The position numbers and the translations under genes are program-made. The notes beneath the pieces are model-generated. The model saw only the letters and a list, made by a program, of their open reading frames with translations, did not search any database and had not been told where the DNA came from. A stretch of DNA of 64,000 nt from Prosthecobacter sp. Its GTDB lineage: Bacteria > Verrucomicrobiota > Verrucomicrobiia > Verrucomicrobiales > Verrucomicrobiaceae. Below are positions 7,613 to 15,606 of the stretch, piece after piece; the stretch's first letter is position 1, and every line of letters starts with the position of its first letter. The stretch lies in contig NZ_JAQSEA010000309.1 of NCBI RefSeq assembly GCF_029946185.1, positions 30,682 through 94,681 on the forward strand, written 5' to 3'.

Positions 7613-8194
7613 CTAGTTTGCTTTGCTGACCTTGGGGGCCGATTTCTCACGATAGAACTGGGTAAACTCGACCTCGGCATTGATGGTCTTGTTCGTTCCG
7701 CTGGGATTGATCTGCATGCGGGTGATGCCGATGAAGCTGTGAGGCTGCTGCAACGCATGCAGCCAGCCGAAGAGTGCCTGCTCAGGAACACCCGCGAGCG
7801 TTATCTTCACGGTGGCTTGGTCAAAGTAGCCGAGATTTTCCTCCAGCGGCAGACCATCCGGCCCTAGGACGCGTGCGGCTTCGATGAATTCCTTGCCGCC
7901 GATACTGAGTCCGCTTTTTTCCGCCTGGGCGGTGATGATTTCCAACAGCTTGGACGAAGCCTCCTGCCGGCTGTTGAAGTTCGGGCAGTGCTCCTCGATC
8001 CACCCATACCGGTCCGCCCAGTTCGAGCCCTGCGAGACGGCGAGGTTCATTTCACCAAGGCGGTCACGCAGGCTGTCGTTCTCTTCACGGATGGCCATGT
8101 AGTTGTTGAAGGCATACATGAGTCCGCCGCCGCCGATGATGGCGAGGAACAGGAAGGCAAAGACGCCGAGCAGCAATTTCTCGCTCTTCTTCAT
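7613..8194 (-). CDS. gspM: Type II secretion system GspM/PilO-like protein
   Basis: 193 residues: a transmembrane helix at about residues 7-30 (LLLGVFAFLFLAIIGGGGLM), then a coiled-coil-like stretch (MAIREENDSLRDRLGEMN) and a ferredoxin-like periplasmic domain ending in ITRMQINPSGTNKTINAEV. This is the architecture of GspM and PilO, which pair with GspL/PilM-N at the inner-membrane platform. Its ATG overlaps the gspL stop by four bases (8191-8194), as expected for coupled translation. Sequence conservation in this family is low, so the name relies partly on gene order. Confidence 0.68.
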   Translation of the reverse strand: MKKSEKLLLGVFAFLFLAIIGGGGLMYAFNNYMAIREENDSLRDRLGEMNLAVSQGSNWADRYGWIEEHCPNFNSRQEASSKLLEIITAQAEKSGLSIGGKEFIEAARVLGPDGLPLEENLGYFDQATVKITLAGVPEQALFGWLHALQQPHSFIGITRMQINPSGTNKTINAEVEFTQFYREKSAPKVSKAN

Positions 8195-9408
8195 TCGCCC
8201 GGCCCTCCCTTCATCTCAAAGCTGGCGCTGCCGTCACTGGCAAAGGCTGGCGGCGGTCCGTTCAATGCGAAAGGAGTGAGCGCTTCGATGGACTTGAGCG
8301 CCTGGGTGTACTCGAACGCCAGGGTTGCGTTGGGCATGCGACCACGCAGGTTCATGCGCTCAGGCGTCCATTCCCAATGCGTGATGGAAACTTCCTTGGA
8401 TGATTCAGGCTCCATGAGGTGCAGCAAAATCTGCTGCGGCCAGGTGGCGGGATCCAAGGCAGGCGCGACCTCCTGCCACGCCTTTTTGTGATCCATGACC
8501 CGTGACGCACGCGGCGTGAGAACGGCGACTTTTTCACGCAGCAAGTTGCGCTCTTGCAAGGCCAGTGAGGTGAGCGTGGCGACGAGAGCAATGGCCGCAG
8601 CGATCACCGTTCCGGCCGCCAGCGCCATGAAGCGTGTCTTTGACCTGCGGGTCTGGCTTTGACGCTCAGAGATGACATCCTGCGGCATGAGCAGGCTGGA
8701 GCCCCGCTCAGGCATCGTCGGTGCTGGCATGTCGCAGCGGTAGGCGGTCAAGCCGGTGACGCGCTGAATTTGCGTGATGTCGCCTTCCTCAATCCACAAC
8801 ACGATGCTTTCGAGGCGTCCAAGCACGCCCTGAAAACCGAGCTGGAGGCAGATGTTGTTGAGCTCCGCGAGTGCGTTGTTGTCCAGCTTGTTCGCAGACA
8901 ATGGGGTGCAGTAAATCAACTGCGCCCCGCTGGTGATGGCGACGACGAGACGGCCCAATTCACGAAAAATCGTGAGGCTGTTTTGCACCATCGGATAGCA
9001 CAGTGCATGCAGCGTGACTTCATCCGGCAGGCGTGCGGTGTCCGTAAGAGGCGTCGGCAAGTCTTTGAGCGCGAGGATGCGCGTGAGATAGGCACCTTCC
9101 TTCCCCTGCATGTTGCACACCTGCACGCCAGCCTCGTCGTCCTCAGCCTTGATGCCCATGCGTTCAAGATGCAGCAGACCCATGCTGCGCAAATGTTCGG
9201 GCTGCCCTTTGAGCCAGGCGGGCAGCGCCCAGAAATGAACGGCAGGCAGTGCGAGCACCCGCCGATAGGCGACTTTGCCAAATCTGGCGCCTGCGGCGCT
9301 TTGGTCGGAATTGAGCACGCAGGCAGCGCCCTCCGCACCGATCCAGCTTTGCCAGACTAGTGCGCCGGGGAGCAGCAGTTCGCAGGGTGATTTACGTGTC
9401 TTTGCCAT
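8191..9408 (-). CDS. gspL: Type II secretion system GspL-like platform protein
   Basis: About 405 residues: a cytoplasmic actin-like part (residues 1 to about 250), a single membrane helix at about 265-290 (FMALAAGTVIAAAIALVATL) and a periplasmic domain. The cytoplasmic part of GspL docks the GspE ATPase, and the periplasmic part pairs with GspM. The ATG at 9408 (MAKTRKSPCELLLPG) overlaps the end of gspK by 17 bases; a GTG at 9426 would add six residues. Family identity is supported by topology and position between gspK and gspM. Confidence 0.7.
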   Translation of the reverse strand: MAKTRKSPCELLLPGALVWQSWIGAEGAACVLNSDQSAAGARFGKVAYRRVLALPAVHFWALPAWLKGQPEHLRSMGLLHLERMGIKAEDDEAGVQVCNMQGKEGAYLTRILALKDLPTPLTDTARLPDEVTLHALCYPMVQNSLTIFRELGRLVVAITSGAQLIYCTPLSANKLDNNALAELNNICLQLGFQGVLGRLESIVLWIEEGDITQIQRVTGLTAYRCDMPAPTMPERGSSLLMPQDVISERQSQTRRSKTRFMALAAGTVIAAAIALVATLTSLALQERNLLREKVAVLTPRASRVMDHKKAWQEVAPALDPATWPQQILLHLMEPESSKEVSITHWEWTPERMNLRGRMPNATLAFEYTQALKSIEALTPFALNGPPPAFASDGSASFEMKGGPGE

Positions 9409-10402
9409 GGGCGGGGATTTCACCACGCCAGACGGCCTTGCCGTCCTGCGTGATGAGGATGAGTTTGCGTTGCAGAGGGCCTAGAGAGCCGATGCTCTCG
9501 ATGCGGCGGATGGGACCGGCAAATTGAATCCATTGCTGAAGTTGCGCGACGATCTGCGGCTGAAACACGCCCAGGAGCTGCGCCACCTGCGGCACGCTGC
9601 TGAGTCGAACGTCATCCTGCGTGTGCAGTGCGCCATCGCGACCGGCACGCAGCGTGAGCAGCGGCTGCACGCGCTCCATTGGCAAATCTACCAGCAGTGC
9701 GATGAGTTCCGGACGTGCGTCATTGATATCCACACGGCCATCGCCAAAAACGGTGAACCACTCGCGCCAGTCGGGCCGCTCGACATTGACGATGTCCATG
9801 CCGCGCACCAGCAGCATCTCCTCGACTTCTTTGAACGGGCGGTTGAAGGGCATGCCTTCGAAACCCATCTTTTCGTAGTCGCGTTTCTCGGCACCGCTGA
9901 GGCTGACATTGCCGTCCGCATCGACCCAGTCCTTGATAGCATCGCACAAAGCGGAGACAAACTCCGGCTTGAAACCCCAACTTGTGAACAAGCGGCGCAG
10001 CAGCACTTTGTCGCCGGTCTGGATGAGATGATTGGCGTTCAGCCGGGCCTCCTCGGCCACCAGCTTGACGTTGTAGCCGCCGCCGTCGTTCGCGTTGAAG
10101 TGCAGCAGCGGATCGTCCTCCCGCATGACCGGATGACGTGCCACTTCGATGCCCATTTCCGCATAACGTTTGGCAAAAATGCGGCCGCGCATCATGCGTG
10201 TGTATTGGGAGTCTGCCTGCAGCGCCTTCGTTCCCGCAAAAATGACCATGCCCAGAATCGCGATCATCCAGAAGACCACGATGAGCGCCGAGCCGCGCTG
10301 CAATGACGAATGACGAAGGGCCAATGACGAGGGAATGACGAAACCGCCGGATCTTCTTGATCGGCTCGCCATTGCTTCGGTTACTGGAATTTCATTCGTC
10401 AT
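9392..10402 (-). CDS. gspK: Type II secretion minor pseudopilin GspK
   Basis: 336 residues with a pseudopilin N-terminal helix (SALIVVFWMIAILGMVIFAG) and a large globular domain of the GspK type, including repeated helix-hairpin-helix-like segments (DARPELIALLVDLPMERVQP). GspK caps the pseudopilus tip together with GspI and GspJ. The ATG at 10402 overlaps the gspJ stop by four bases. The likely prepilin peptidase site is QRG/SALIVV, which puts a leader of about 40 residues before the cut, far longer than the usual 6-10. Much of that leader (GGFVIPSSLALRHSSLQ) is coded by ATGACGA-type repeat DNA on the opposite strand, suggesting a repeat insertion into the 5' end of the gene. Confidence 0.8.
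   Translation of the reverse strand: MTNEIPVTEAMASRSRRSGGFVIPSSLALRHSSLQRGSALIVVFWMIAILGMVIFAGTKALQADSQYTRMMRGRIFAKRYAEMGIEVARHPVMREDDPLLHFNANDGGGYNVKLVAEEARLNANHLIQTGDKVLLRRLFTSWGFKPEFVSALCDAIKDWVDADGNVSLSGAEKRDYEKMGFEGMPFNRPFKEVEEMLLVRGMDIVNVERPDWREWFTVFGDGRVDINDARPELIALLVDLPMERVQPLLTLRAGRDGALHTQDDVRLSSVPQVAQLLGVFQPQIVAQLQQWIQFAGPIRRIESIGSLGPLQRKLILITQDGKAVWRGEIPAHGKDT
10303..10341. repeat. ATGACGA heptamer cluster inside gspK
   Basis: Four perfect ATGACGA copies (plus strand) start at 10303, 10310, 10324 and 10335. A related ATGACGAATG also spans the gspK start codon on the minus strand (10393-10402). Similar copies occur at 11941-11963, 44247-44274 and 46689-46695, so this is a dispersed element. 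Here it lies within coding sequence and codes for part of the gspK leader. Confidence 0.7.
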
Positions 10403-11067
10403 TGCGGAGGAGGTGCCTGCGGCACACTGACCTGAGCCAGATCGTTCGCGATCCAAAAGGTGTATTCGTGCGCACGGGGATCGGCGGTGAAGGCGAACTT
10501 GAGCTTCATGAAAAGTGGCGGCTGTGGGTTCTTCTTCGGATCCCAACTGGTGAACCATTTCTTTTCCACGGGCTCATAGAACTGCCACTGCATCTCCTTG
10601 AGTCCATCGAGGATTGGCAGTTCGGCGATGAGATTGAATTCATCCTGTGAACGCGACTTGGGATTGAGTTTGAAGTGACGCACCACGAGGCCCAGGTCTT
10701 TGGTCTCCCGGTTGCGCACGACGCCGAACTCGACGGCGTCGGCGAGCTTCAACTGACGCTTCCAAGCGAAAGGCATGTGGCCTCCTGCGATAAACAGATT
10801 GCCCGAGGCACCACGCGCCACCTTTTCGAGTCCGGCACTGAGCTGAATGCCCGGATCCATGGTTTCCATGTAATCACGCCACTGCATGACAAAATTGCTG
10901 ATGCGGGTCTCTGCCACACGTGCGGTGCTCATGGATTTGCCCAACTGCAGAGCACCATTCGCAACGCCATAAACGGCGCTCAGGATGAAGCCGATGAGCG
11001 CCATGGCCATGATGACTTCAAGCAGTGTGAATGCGGCCTTAGATCGGACTGTGGGGCGAATACACAT
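10399..11067 (-). CDS. gspJ: Type II secretion minor pseudopilin GspJ
   Basis: 222 residues with a prepilin-type N-terminus: MCIRPTVRSKA then AFTLLEVIMAMALIGFILSA, with the conserved Glu five residues after the cut. The residue before the predicted cut is Ala instead of the more common Gly, which prepilin peptidases tolerate. The globular part (MQWRDYMETMDPGIQLS, EMQWQFYEPVEKKWFTSWDP) fits GspJ, and so does the length. Its start overlaps the end of gspI by 29 bases and its end overlaps gspK by four, as in a tightly packed operon. It acts in the tip complex of the pseudopilus. Confidence 0.78.
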   Translation of the reverse strand: MCIRPTVRSKAAFTLLEVIMAMALIGFILSAVYGVANGALQLGKSMSTARVAETRISNFVMQWRDYMETMDPGIQLSAGLEKVARGASGNLFIAGGHMPFAWKRQLKLADAVEFGVVRNRETKDLGLVVRHFKLNPKSRSQDEFNLIAELPILDGLKEMQWQFYEPVEKKWFTSWDPKKNPQPPLFMKLKFAFTADPRAHEYTFWIANDLAQVSVPQAPPPQ

Positions 11068-11452
11068 AGGTTTCCATGCTGCGTTTCATGCGCCGCGTGC
11101 GCCCGTCTTTGATCCATGCTTCGGCGCGGATGCGAAACATGTGGTCGAGTTCGACCTTGTCTTTGTTGATGAGTTTGACCTTCTCGATCGTGGCGCTGGC
11201 ATCAATGTGATCAGCGGTGGGATTGAAAGAGATGCTGGCGGCTTTGAACTCGGGCTGGTGCGCCACTTCGGCGAGCACGGACTCCAGAACACGCAGCACC
11301 TGCGCCTCCTGACGTGAGGAAGTGGAGGCTTTTGCGATCTGCTCGATGGCCTGCGTCATGCTGACGGCCACGAATGAAAACAACGCGAGGGCAAGGATGA
11401 TTTCGAGCAAGGCGAAACCCGAGGCGGAGGAGGATGTGCGTGTGTGTTTCAT
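11039..11452 (-). CDS. gspI: Type II secretion minor pseudopilin GspI
   Basis: 137 residues: leader MKHTRTSSSASG, then the type IV pilin-like helix FALLEIILALALFSFVAVSM with Glu at position 5 of the mature protein, then a small globular domain (VLRVLESVLAEVAHQPEF). Size and order fit GspI, which nucleates the tip complex with GspJ and GspK. The ATG overlaps the gspH stop by four bases. In this helix Ala replaces the usual Thr at position 2 (FALLE rather than FTLLE). Confidence 0.75.
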   Translation of the reverse strand: MKHTRTSSSASGFALLEIILALALFSFVAVSMTQAIEQIAKASTSSRQEAQVLRVLESVLAEVAHQPEFKAASISFNPTADHIDASATIEKVKLINKDKVELDHMFRIRAEAWIKDGRTRRMKRSMETYVYSPHSPI

Positions 11453-11949
11453 CCTTTAACCTGAATGGATTTACGTTTTGCACAGGCGGTGAGCGGATCG
11501 AAACCGATCTCGATCAGTCCAGCCGGACCGCTGATGCGAACCTCGATGGGCTCACAGATACCGCTGGGGCTGAACTCCCAGGCTTCACCGCGACTCGGCT
11601 TGCGGAAAACTTTCTCCCCCACGCGGCGCACCTGCAGCATGCCGCTGAACTCATCACTCGTGCCAAAGGCGCCAGCGGTAAGTTCCATGCGCACCGTCTG
11701 CTGGCGGTTGAGTGCCTGCAGCATGTTTTGCCGGGCCGTGGTTTCGATCATGGCTGCGGCACGCCGAAGTTTATCTTCTGCACGCACGCCGGAGATGCTG
11801 ACGGAGGCGATGCCTATGATCAGCAAGGTGAGCGACATCGCGACGATGATCTCCAGCAGGGTGAAGCCCGCTGAACGACAATGACTAAAGCCATGCTGAG
11901 CTTTCAGCATGGTTTGCATGGTCTTTGTAATGGACTTGCAGTTCGTCAT
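11449..11949 (-). CDS. gspH: Type II secretion minor pseudopilin GspH
   Basis: 166 residues starting MTNCKSITKTM. The prepilin helix is SAG/FTLLEIIVAMSLTLLIIGIA, followed by a globular domain with RRAAAMIETTARQNMLQALNRQQ, matching GspH/FimT-like pseudopilins. I chose the ATG at 11949, since the longer open frame upstream runs through gspG in another frame. The leader is about 28 residues, longer than usual, and its first codons (ATGACGAAC) belong to the ATGACGA repeat found elsewhere in the operon. GspH joins the tip-proximal minor pseudopilins. Confidence 0.7.
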   Translation of the reverse strand: MTNCKSITKTMQTMLKAQHGFSHCRSAGFTLLEIIVAMSLTLLIIGIASVSISGVRAEDKLRRAAAMIETTARQNMLQALNRQQTVRMELTAGAFGTSDEFSGMLQVRRVGEKVFRKPSRGEAWEFSPSGICEPIEVRISGPAGLIEIGFDPLTACAKRKSIQVKG

Positions 11950-11963
11950 TCCGGTTTCGTCAT
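11941..11963. repeat. ATGACGA repeat pair at the gspG/gspH junction
   Basis: On the minus strand two copies, ATGACGAA at 11963 and ATGACGAA at 11949, straddle the 13 bases between the gspG stop and the gspH start. The second copy supplies the gspH start codon. Confidence 0.6.
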
Positions 11964-12400
11964 TATTGATCCCAGCTTCCGATGTCGTCAGCATTCTCAG
12001 CCACGCCGTCAGGGCCGGAGGAATAGAGATCGAAGCCGGTCTTGTCTTTGACACCGGGACGGCGGTAGTGATAGGGGTTGCCCCATGGATCGATGGGCAG
12101 TTTCTTGAGCTTCGGACTCCAGCTTTGCGGAGCGGGGCGGCTCGTGGGTTTTTCAACCAGAGCGGAAAGGCCCTGTTCGGTGGTGGGCAGGAACATGTTG
12201 TCCACTTCGTAGGCGCGCAGCGCTGAACCGATGCTGCTGATGTTGCCTTTGGTGGTGGTTTTTTTTCCACCTTCAAGCACACCGCCGAAATTGACGATGG
12301 CCGCGCCCACAAGGAGCGCCACGATGGCGAGCACGAGGATCATCTCGACGAGGGTGAAGCCGGACGTCGGGAGGCGTGGTTGGGTTTGGGTGTGTTTCAT
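11963..12400 (-). CDS. gspG: Type II secretion major pseudopilin GspG
   Basis: 145 residues: leader MKHTQTQPRLPTSG, helix FTLVEMILVLAIVALLVGAA with the conserved Glu-5, then the classic GspG features LRAYEVDNMFLPTTEQGL, the PIDPWGNPYHYRRPG loop and an acidic C-terminus (SSGPDGVAENADDIGSWDQ) that binds calcium in this family. GspG polymerises into the pseudopilus shaft. This is the best conserved pseudopilin of the operon and anchors the identification of the whole system. It lies 24 bases after gspF. Confidence 0.92.
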   Translation of the reverse strand: MKHTQTQPRLPTSGFTLVEMILVLAIVALLVGAAIVNFGGVLEGGKKTTTKGNISSIGSALRAYEVDNMFLPTTEQGLSALVEKPTSRPAPQSWSPKLKKLPIDPWGNPYHYRRPGVKDKTGFDLYSSGPDGVAENADDIGSWDQ

Positions 12401-12424
12401 GTGTGTGTGAATGGGACCGGGCGG

Positions 12425-13669
12425 CTATTTATTGATGCTGGAAATGGTCTGGAAGATGGTGGTCATCATGAGGTAGGCCATGAGGCCGACCATGCCGGCC
12501 ATGAGGCAGACGATGAGGGGCTGGATGAGCGCGGCGAGCGTGTCGATCTTCTTGCTGAGCTCACGGTCGAAGCGTTCGGCGGCGCGTGCGAGTGCGGCTG
12601 GCATGTCGCCGGTTTGCTCGCCCACGTTCACCATGTCGATGAGCAGCGGCGGGAACTGAGCGCTACGGTCGAGTGCGCGGGAAAGCGCAACGCCTTCGCC
12701 TACGTTGCGCATGACGCTTTCAAATTCCTGCTGCAGGTAGGGATTGTCCGTGGCCTGATGCGTGAGCTGCATGGCCTGCACCATGGTGAGGCCGTTGCCG
12801 AGAAGGTTGGCCATCGTTTCCAAAAACTGGACGTAGAACCGTGCGCGGAAGATGCCGCCGAAGAGCGGGATGCGCAGCTTGAACCGCGCCCAAGGGATGG
12901 CCGACTCAGGGCGCGAGATCCACGCCTTGCCGAGAATGTAGGCAACGATGCCGCCGAGAATGAGCATCCACCAGGTGGCCTTGAAGGTGTCGCTGATTTT
13001 CAGGATGATCTGCGCGGCCAATGGCAACGAGCCACCGGTGGAATCGAGCATCTCCGTGAGTTTCGGGATGAGATAGACCACGAACAGCAACGTAACAGCA
13101 ACTGCTGCGACGATGAGGAACGCGGGATAAAGCAGCGCGGAGAGCACCTTGGATTTCAGCGCTTGCAAGGAACGCATGTACTGCGCTTGACGCTTCAAGA
13201 TGGTGCTCAGCGAACCGCTGGCTTCACCCGCTGAGACAAGCGCGCAGAAGAGTTTGCCGAAGCTGGGGCTGGTGGCAGCGATGGCTTTGGAGAAGGCCAT
13301 GCCATCACGCACTTTTCCACGCAGCACGGTGGCGAGAGTTTTGATGCCGGAGAGTTCACGGCGGCGCTCCATAGTGGCGAGTGCAGGCTCAAGCTGGATG
13401 CCCGCACCGACGAGGTCGGAGAGTTCTTCAATGAAGAGCACGACCTGCGGGAGCTTGAGTTTGATGACGCCACCGGGGGTCGTTTCGGTGGTCTTCACAC
13501 TCTGCCTGGCCTTGGTGACTGGCGTTTTAAAATCACCTGCAACTTCCAGTTTGATGGGCTGAATTTTCTTTTTCCCGAGCAGTGCAAACGCTTCGCTGCG
13601 ATCCGACGCAGCCAACTCCCCGGTGATGAGACCGGAAGGACCTTGGGCGCTGTAAACGAAGGTTGGCAT
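12425..13669 (-). CDS. gspF: Type II secretion inner-membrane platform protein GspF
   Basis: 414 residues with two T2SF domains, recognisable by the repeated signatures LVSAGEASGSLSTILKR and MVNVGEQTGDMPAALAR, and three membrane spans (near residues 175-200, 225-250 and 385-408). It starts MPTFVYSAQGPSGLITGELA, the usual GspF/PilC opening. GspF is the polytopic core of the assembly platform. The gene starts four bases after the gspE stop. A Thr/Lys-rich linker around residues 48-70 separates the N-terminal strand from the first domain. Confidence 0.92.
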   Translation of the reverse strand: MPTFVYSAQGPSGLITGELAASDRSEAFALLGKKKIQPIKLEVAGDFKTPVTKARQSVKTTETTPGGVIKLKLPQVVLFIEELSDLVGAGIQLEPALATMERRRELSGIKTLATVLRGKVRDGMAFSKAIAATSPSFGKLFCALVSAGEASGSLSTILKRQAQYMRSLQALKSKVLSALLYPAFLIVAAVAVTLLFVVYLIPKLTEMLDSTGGSLPLAAQIILKISDTFKATWWMLILGGIVAYILGKAWISRPESAIPWARFKLRIPLFGGIFRARFYVQFLETMANLLGNGLTMVQAMQLTHQATDNPYLQQEFESVMRNVGEGVALSRALDRSAQFPPLLIDMVNVGEQTGDMPAALARAAERFDRELSKKIDTLAALIQPLIVCLMAGMVGLMAYLMMTTIFQTISSINK

Positions 13670-13673
13670 AGAA

Positions 13674-15443
13674 TTAGGCGGCTAACCGAGAGGGGGGCAT
13701 GGTGGTCGTCTGCGGAGCGTGATCGCGATCACTGGCGGCGGTGACGCTGAGGACCTCCTCGATGGTGGTTTCGCCGCTGAGCACTTTTTGGAAGCCGTAG
13801 CCGCGCATGGGGATGTAACCGTCCTTGATGGCCTGCTTGTGAAACTCGGCGGGATGGGCGCGGCTGTTGATGAGATGCTGCAGCGCATGGGTGACGAGAC
13901 AGACCTCGTAGATGGAGAGACGGCCTTGGAAGCCGCTGCCGCGGCAGGCTTCACAGCCCACTGAGCGCATGATCTTGCCGGAGAGGTGGGACGGGAAGCC
14001 GATGGACTTGAGATAGCTCTCCTCCACCTCTGTGGGTGTTTTGCACACAGGGCAGAGTTTGCGAACGAGACGCTGGGCGAAGAAGGCGCGGACGGCACTG
14101 GAGACGAGGAAGGGCTCCACGCCCATGTCGATGAGACGGGTGATGCCGCCGAGGGCGTCATTCGTGTGGAGTGTGCTGAAGACGAGGTGACCTGTGAGCG
14201 CAGCACGCACGGCGATTTCGGTGGTTTCGAGGTCGCGCATTTCCCCGATCATCACGACGTTGGGATCACCGCGCAGAATGCTGCGCAGTCCCGTACCGAA
14301 GGTGAGGCCGATCTCGGGCTTCACCGCGATTTGCACGATGCCCGGCATCTTGTACTCCACGGGGTCTTCAATGGTGACGATGCGGCGATGCGTCTGATTG
14401 AGATCCGTGAGGAAAGCGTAAAGCGTGGTCGATTTGCCGCTGCCGGTGGGGCCGGTAATGAGGATGATGCCGTTGGGCAGTTTCAGCAGTTCATCGACGA
14501 TGGGGCGAATGTTGTCCGTGAGGCCAAGACGGTTCACCGTGACTTGCTGCTGGGCCAGAAGACGCAAGCTGATGCTTTCGCCTTCGACCGATGGAATGGT
14601 GGCCACGCGCACGTCGATGCCGAGGCCGTCGAGCTCGAGATTGATGCGGCCATCCTGCGGCAGACGTTTTTCGGCGATGTCGAGGCGCGCCATGATCTTG
14701 AGGCGGGCGATCACGGAGGCTTGCAGCGACTTGATGTTTTCAGGCACTGCCAGTTCTTCGAGGCGACCGTCGATGCGGTAGCGGATGCGCAGGCGATCCT
14801 GCTGTGGCTCGACGTGGATGTCCGTGGCGCGTTGCTCCAGACCACGGCGGATGATTTGATTCACGAAGCGCACCACGGAGGCCTCTTCGTCCTCGGGCTC
14901 ATCGAGCACGGTGACTTCATCACGCAAATCTTCCGCGCCCCAGTCGGCACGACCGCGCAGGATTTTTTCAAACGTGTCCGCACCCAGACCGTAGAGCTTT
15001 TGCAGTCCTTCGACAATGCGGGTGCGCTGCCCGACATGCCAGACGACCGGCATCGTCAGACTCGCTGCCACACGCTGGTGGGCTATGAGACTGAGCGGAT
15101 CAAAGGTGGCGATGTGCAGCGTGCGCTCTGTCTCCGAGCCGTCTTCGTTTTTCGTTTCTTCGGTAAAAACAGGCAGCAAGCGATGACGCAGAGCGATCTC
15201 CGCCGGCAGCATACGGCGCATACCCTGCTCTGTCGGTTGATCTTCATCCTTCGGCTCCCACCACGGCAGGTTGAGAGTCTTGGCCAAGGCGGCCAGGAAA
15301 TCGCGCTCGCGCACGCCCTCGCAATCCAGTACCGCGTCCACGAATGACGTCTGATTGAAGCATGCTTCCTCCACCGCCTGCCGTACGGCAGGAAGATCGG
15401 CACAACCCGAGTCTTTGAGGATCTGATCGATGAGTGGAAGCAT
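13674..15443 (-). CDS. gspE: Type II secretion assembly ATPase GspE
   Basis: 589 residues: an N-terminal GspE_N/MshEN-type domain (residues 1-160), then the secretion ATPase with Walker A GPTGSGKST (about 331-339), an Asp box and Walker B region VVMIGEMRDLETTEIAVRAA, and the His box HLVFSTLHTND. A zinc-binding tetracysteine motif CPVCK...CEACRG lies in the C-terminal third, as in GspE and PilB. It powers pseudopilus assembly from the cytoplasmic face. This is the first gene of the operon, and an AT-rich promoter-like stretch lies just upstream. Some PilB-like ATPases look similar, but the neighbours make GspE the better name. Confidence 0.93.
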   Translation of the reverse strand: MLPLIDQILKDSGCADLPAVRQAVEEACFNQTSFVDAVLDCEGVRERDFLAALAKTLNLPWWEPKDEDQPTEQGMRRMLPAEIALRHRLLPVFTEETKNEDGSETERTLHIATFDPLSLIAHQRVAASLTMPVVWHVGQRTRIVEGLQKLYGLGADTFEKILRGRADWGAEDLRDEVTVLDEPEDEEASVVRFVNQIIRRGLEQRATDIHVEPQQDRLRIRYRIDGRLEELAVPENIKSLQASVIARLKIMARLDIAEKRLPQDGRINLELDGLGIDVRVATIPSVEGESISLRLLAQQQVTVNRLGLTDNIRPIVDELLKLPNGIILITGPTGSGKSTTLYAFLTDLNQTHRRIVTIEDPVEYKMPGIVQIAVKPEIGLTFGTGLRSILRGDPNVVMIGEMRDLETTEIAVRAALTGHLVFSTLHTNDALGGITRLIDMGVEPFLVSSAVRAFFAQRLVRKLCPVCKTPTEVEESYLKSIGFPSHLSGKIMRSVGCEACRGSGFQGRLSIYEVCLVTHALQHLINSRAHPAEFHKQAIKDGYIPMRGYGFQKVLSGETTIEEVLSVTAASDRDHAPQTTTMPPSRLAA

Positions 15444-15481
15444 GGGAACTGACTGTCTAAATCCAGCCTTATAATACCTTA

Positions 15482-15509
15482 TATTTATGGTTTTTCATAG
15501 AAATGGCAA
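15482..15509 (-). promoter_or_regulatory. Predicted promoter of the gsp operon
   Basis: On the minus strand TTGCCA (15504-15509), a 16-base spacer and TAAATA (15482-15487) sit about 40 bases before the gspE ATG, in the only strongly AT-rich stretch of the area. The match to a sigma-70 type promoter is fair. No operator is evident. Confidence 0.4.
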
Positions 15510-15606
15510 GTTTTTAATACATCTGAACCATTTGGAGAGCCGAAAAGTTCAGCTCTCTGGTCTTGGACACGGTTTTCCCCTGACTGCCTTTAGGCCCTCC
15601 CGACGC

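Noticed and set aside
13986..15347. Plus-strand open frame of 453 codons
   Set aside because: It is antisense to gspE, which has all expected motifs; the product is compositionally odd and matches nothing.
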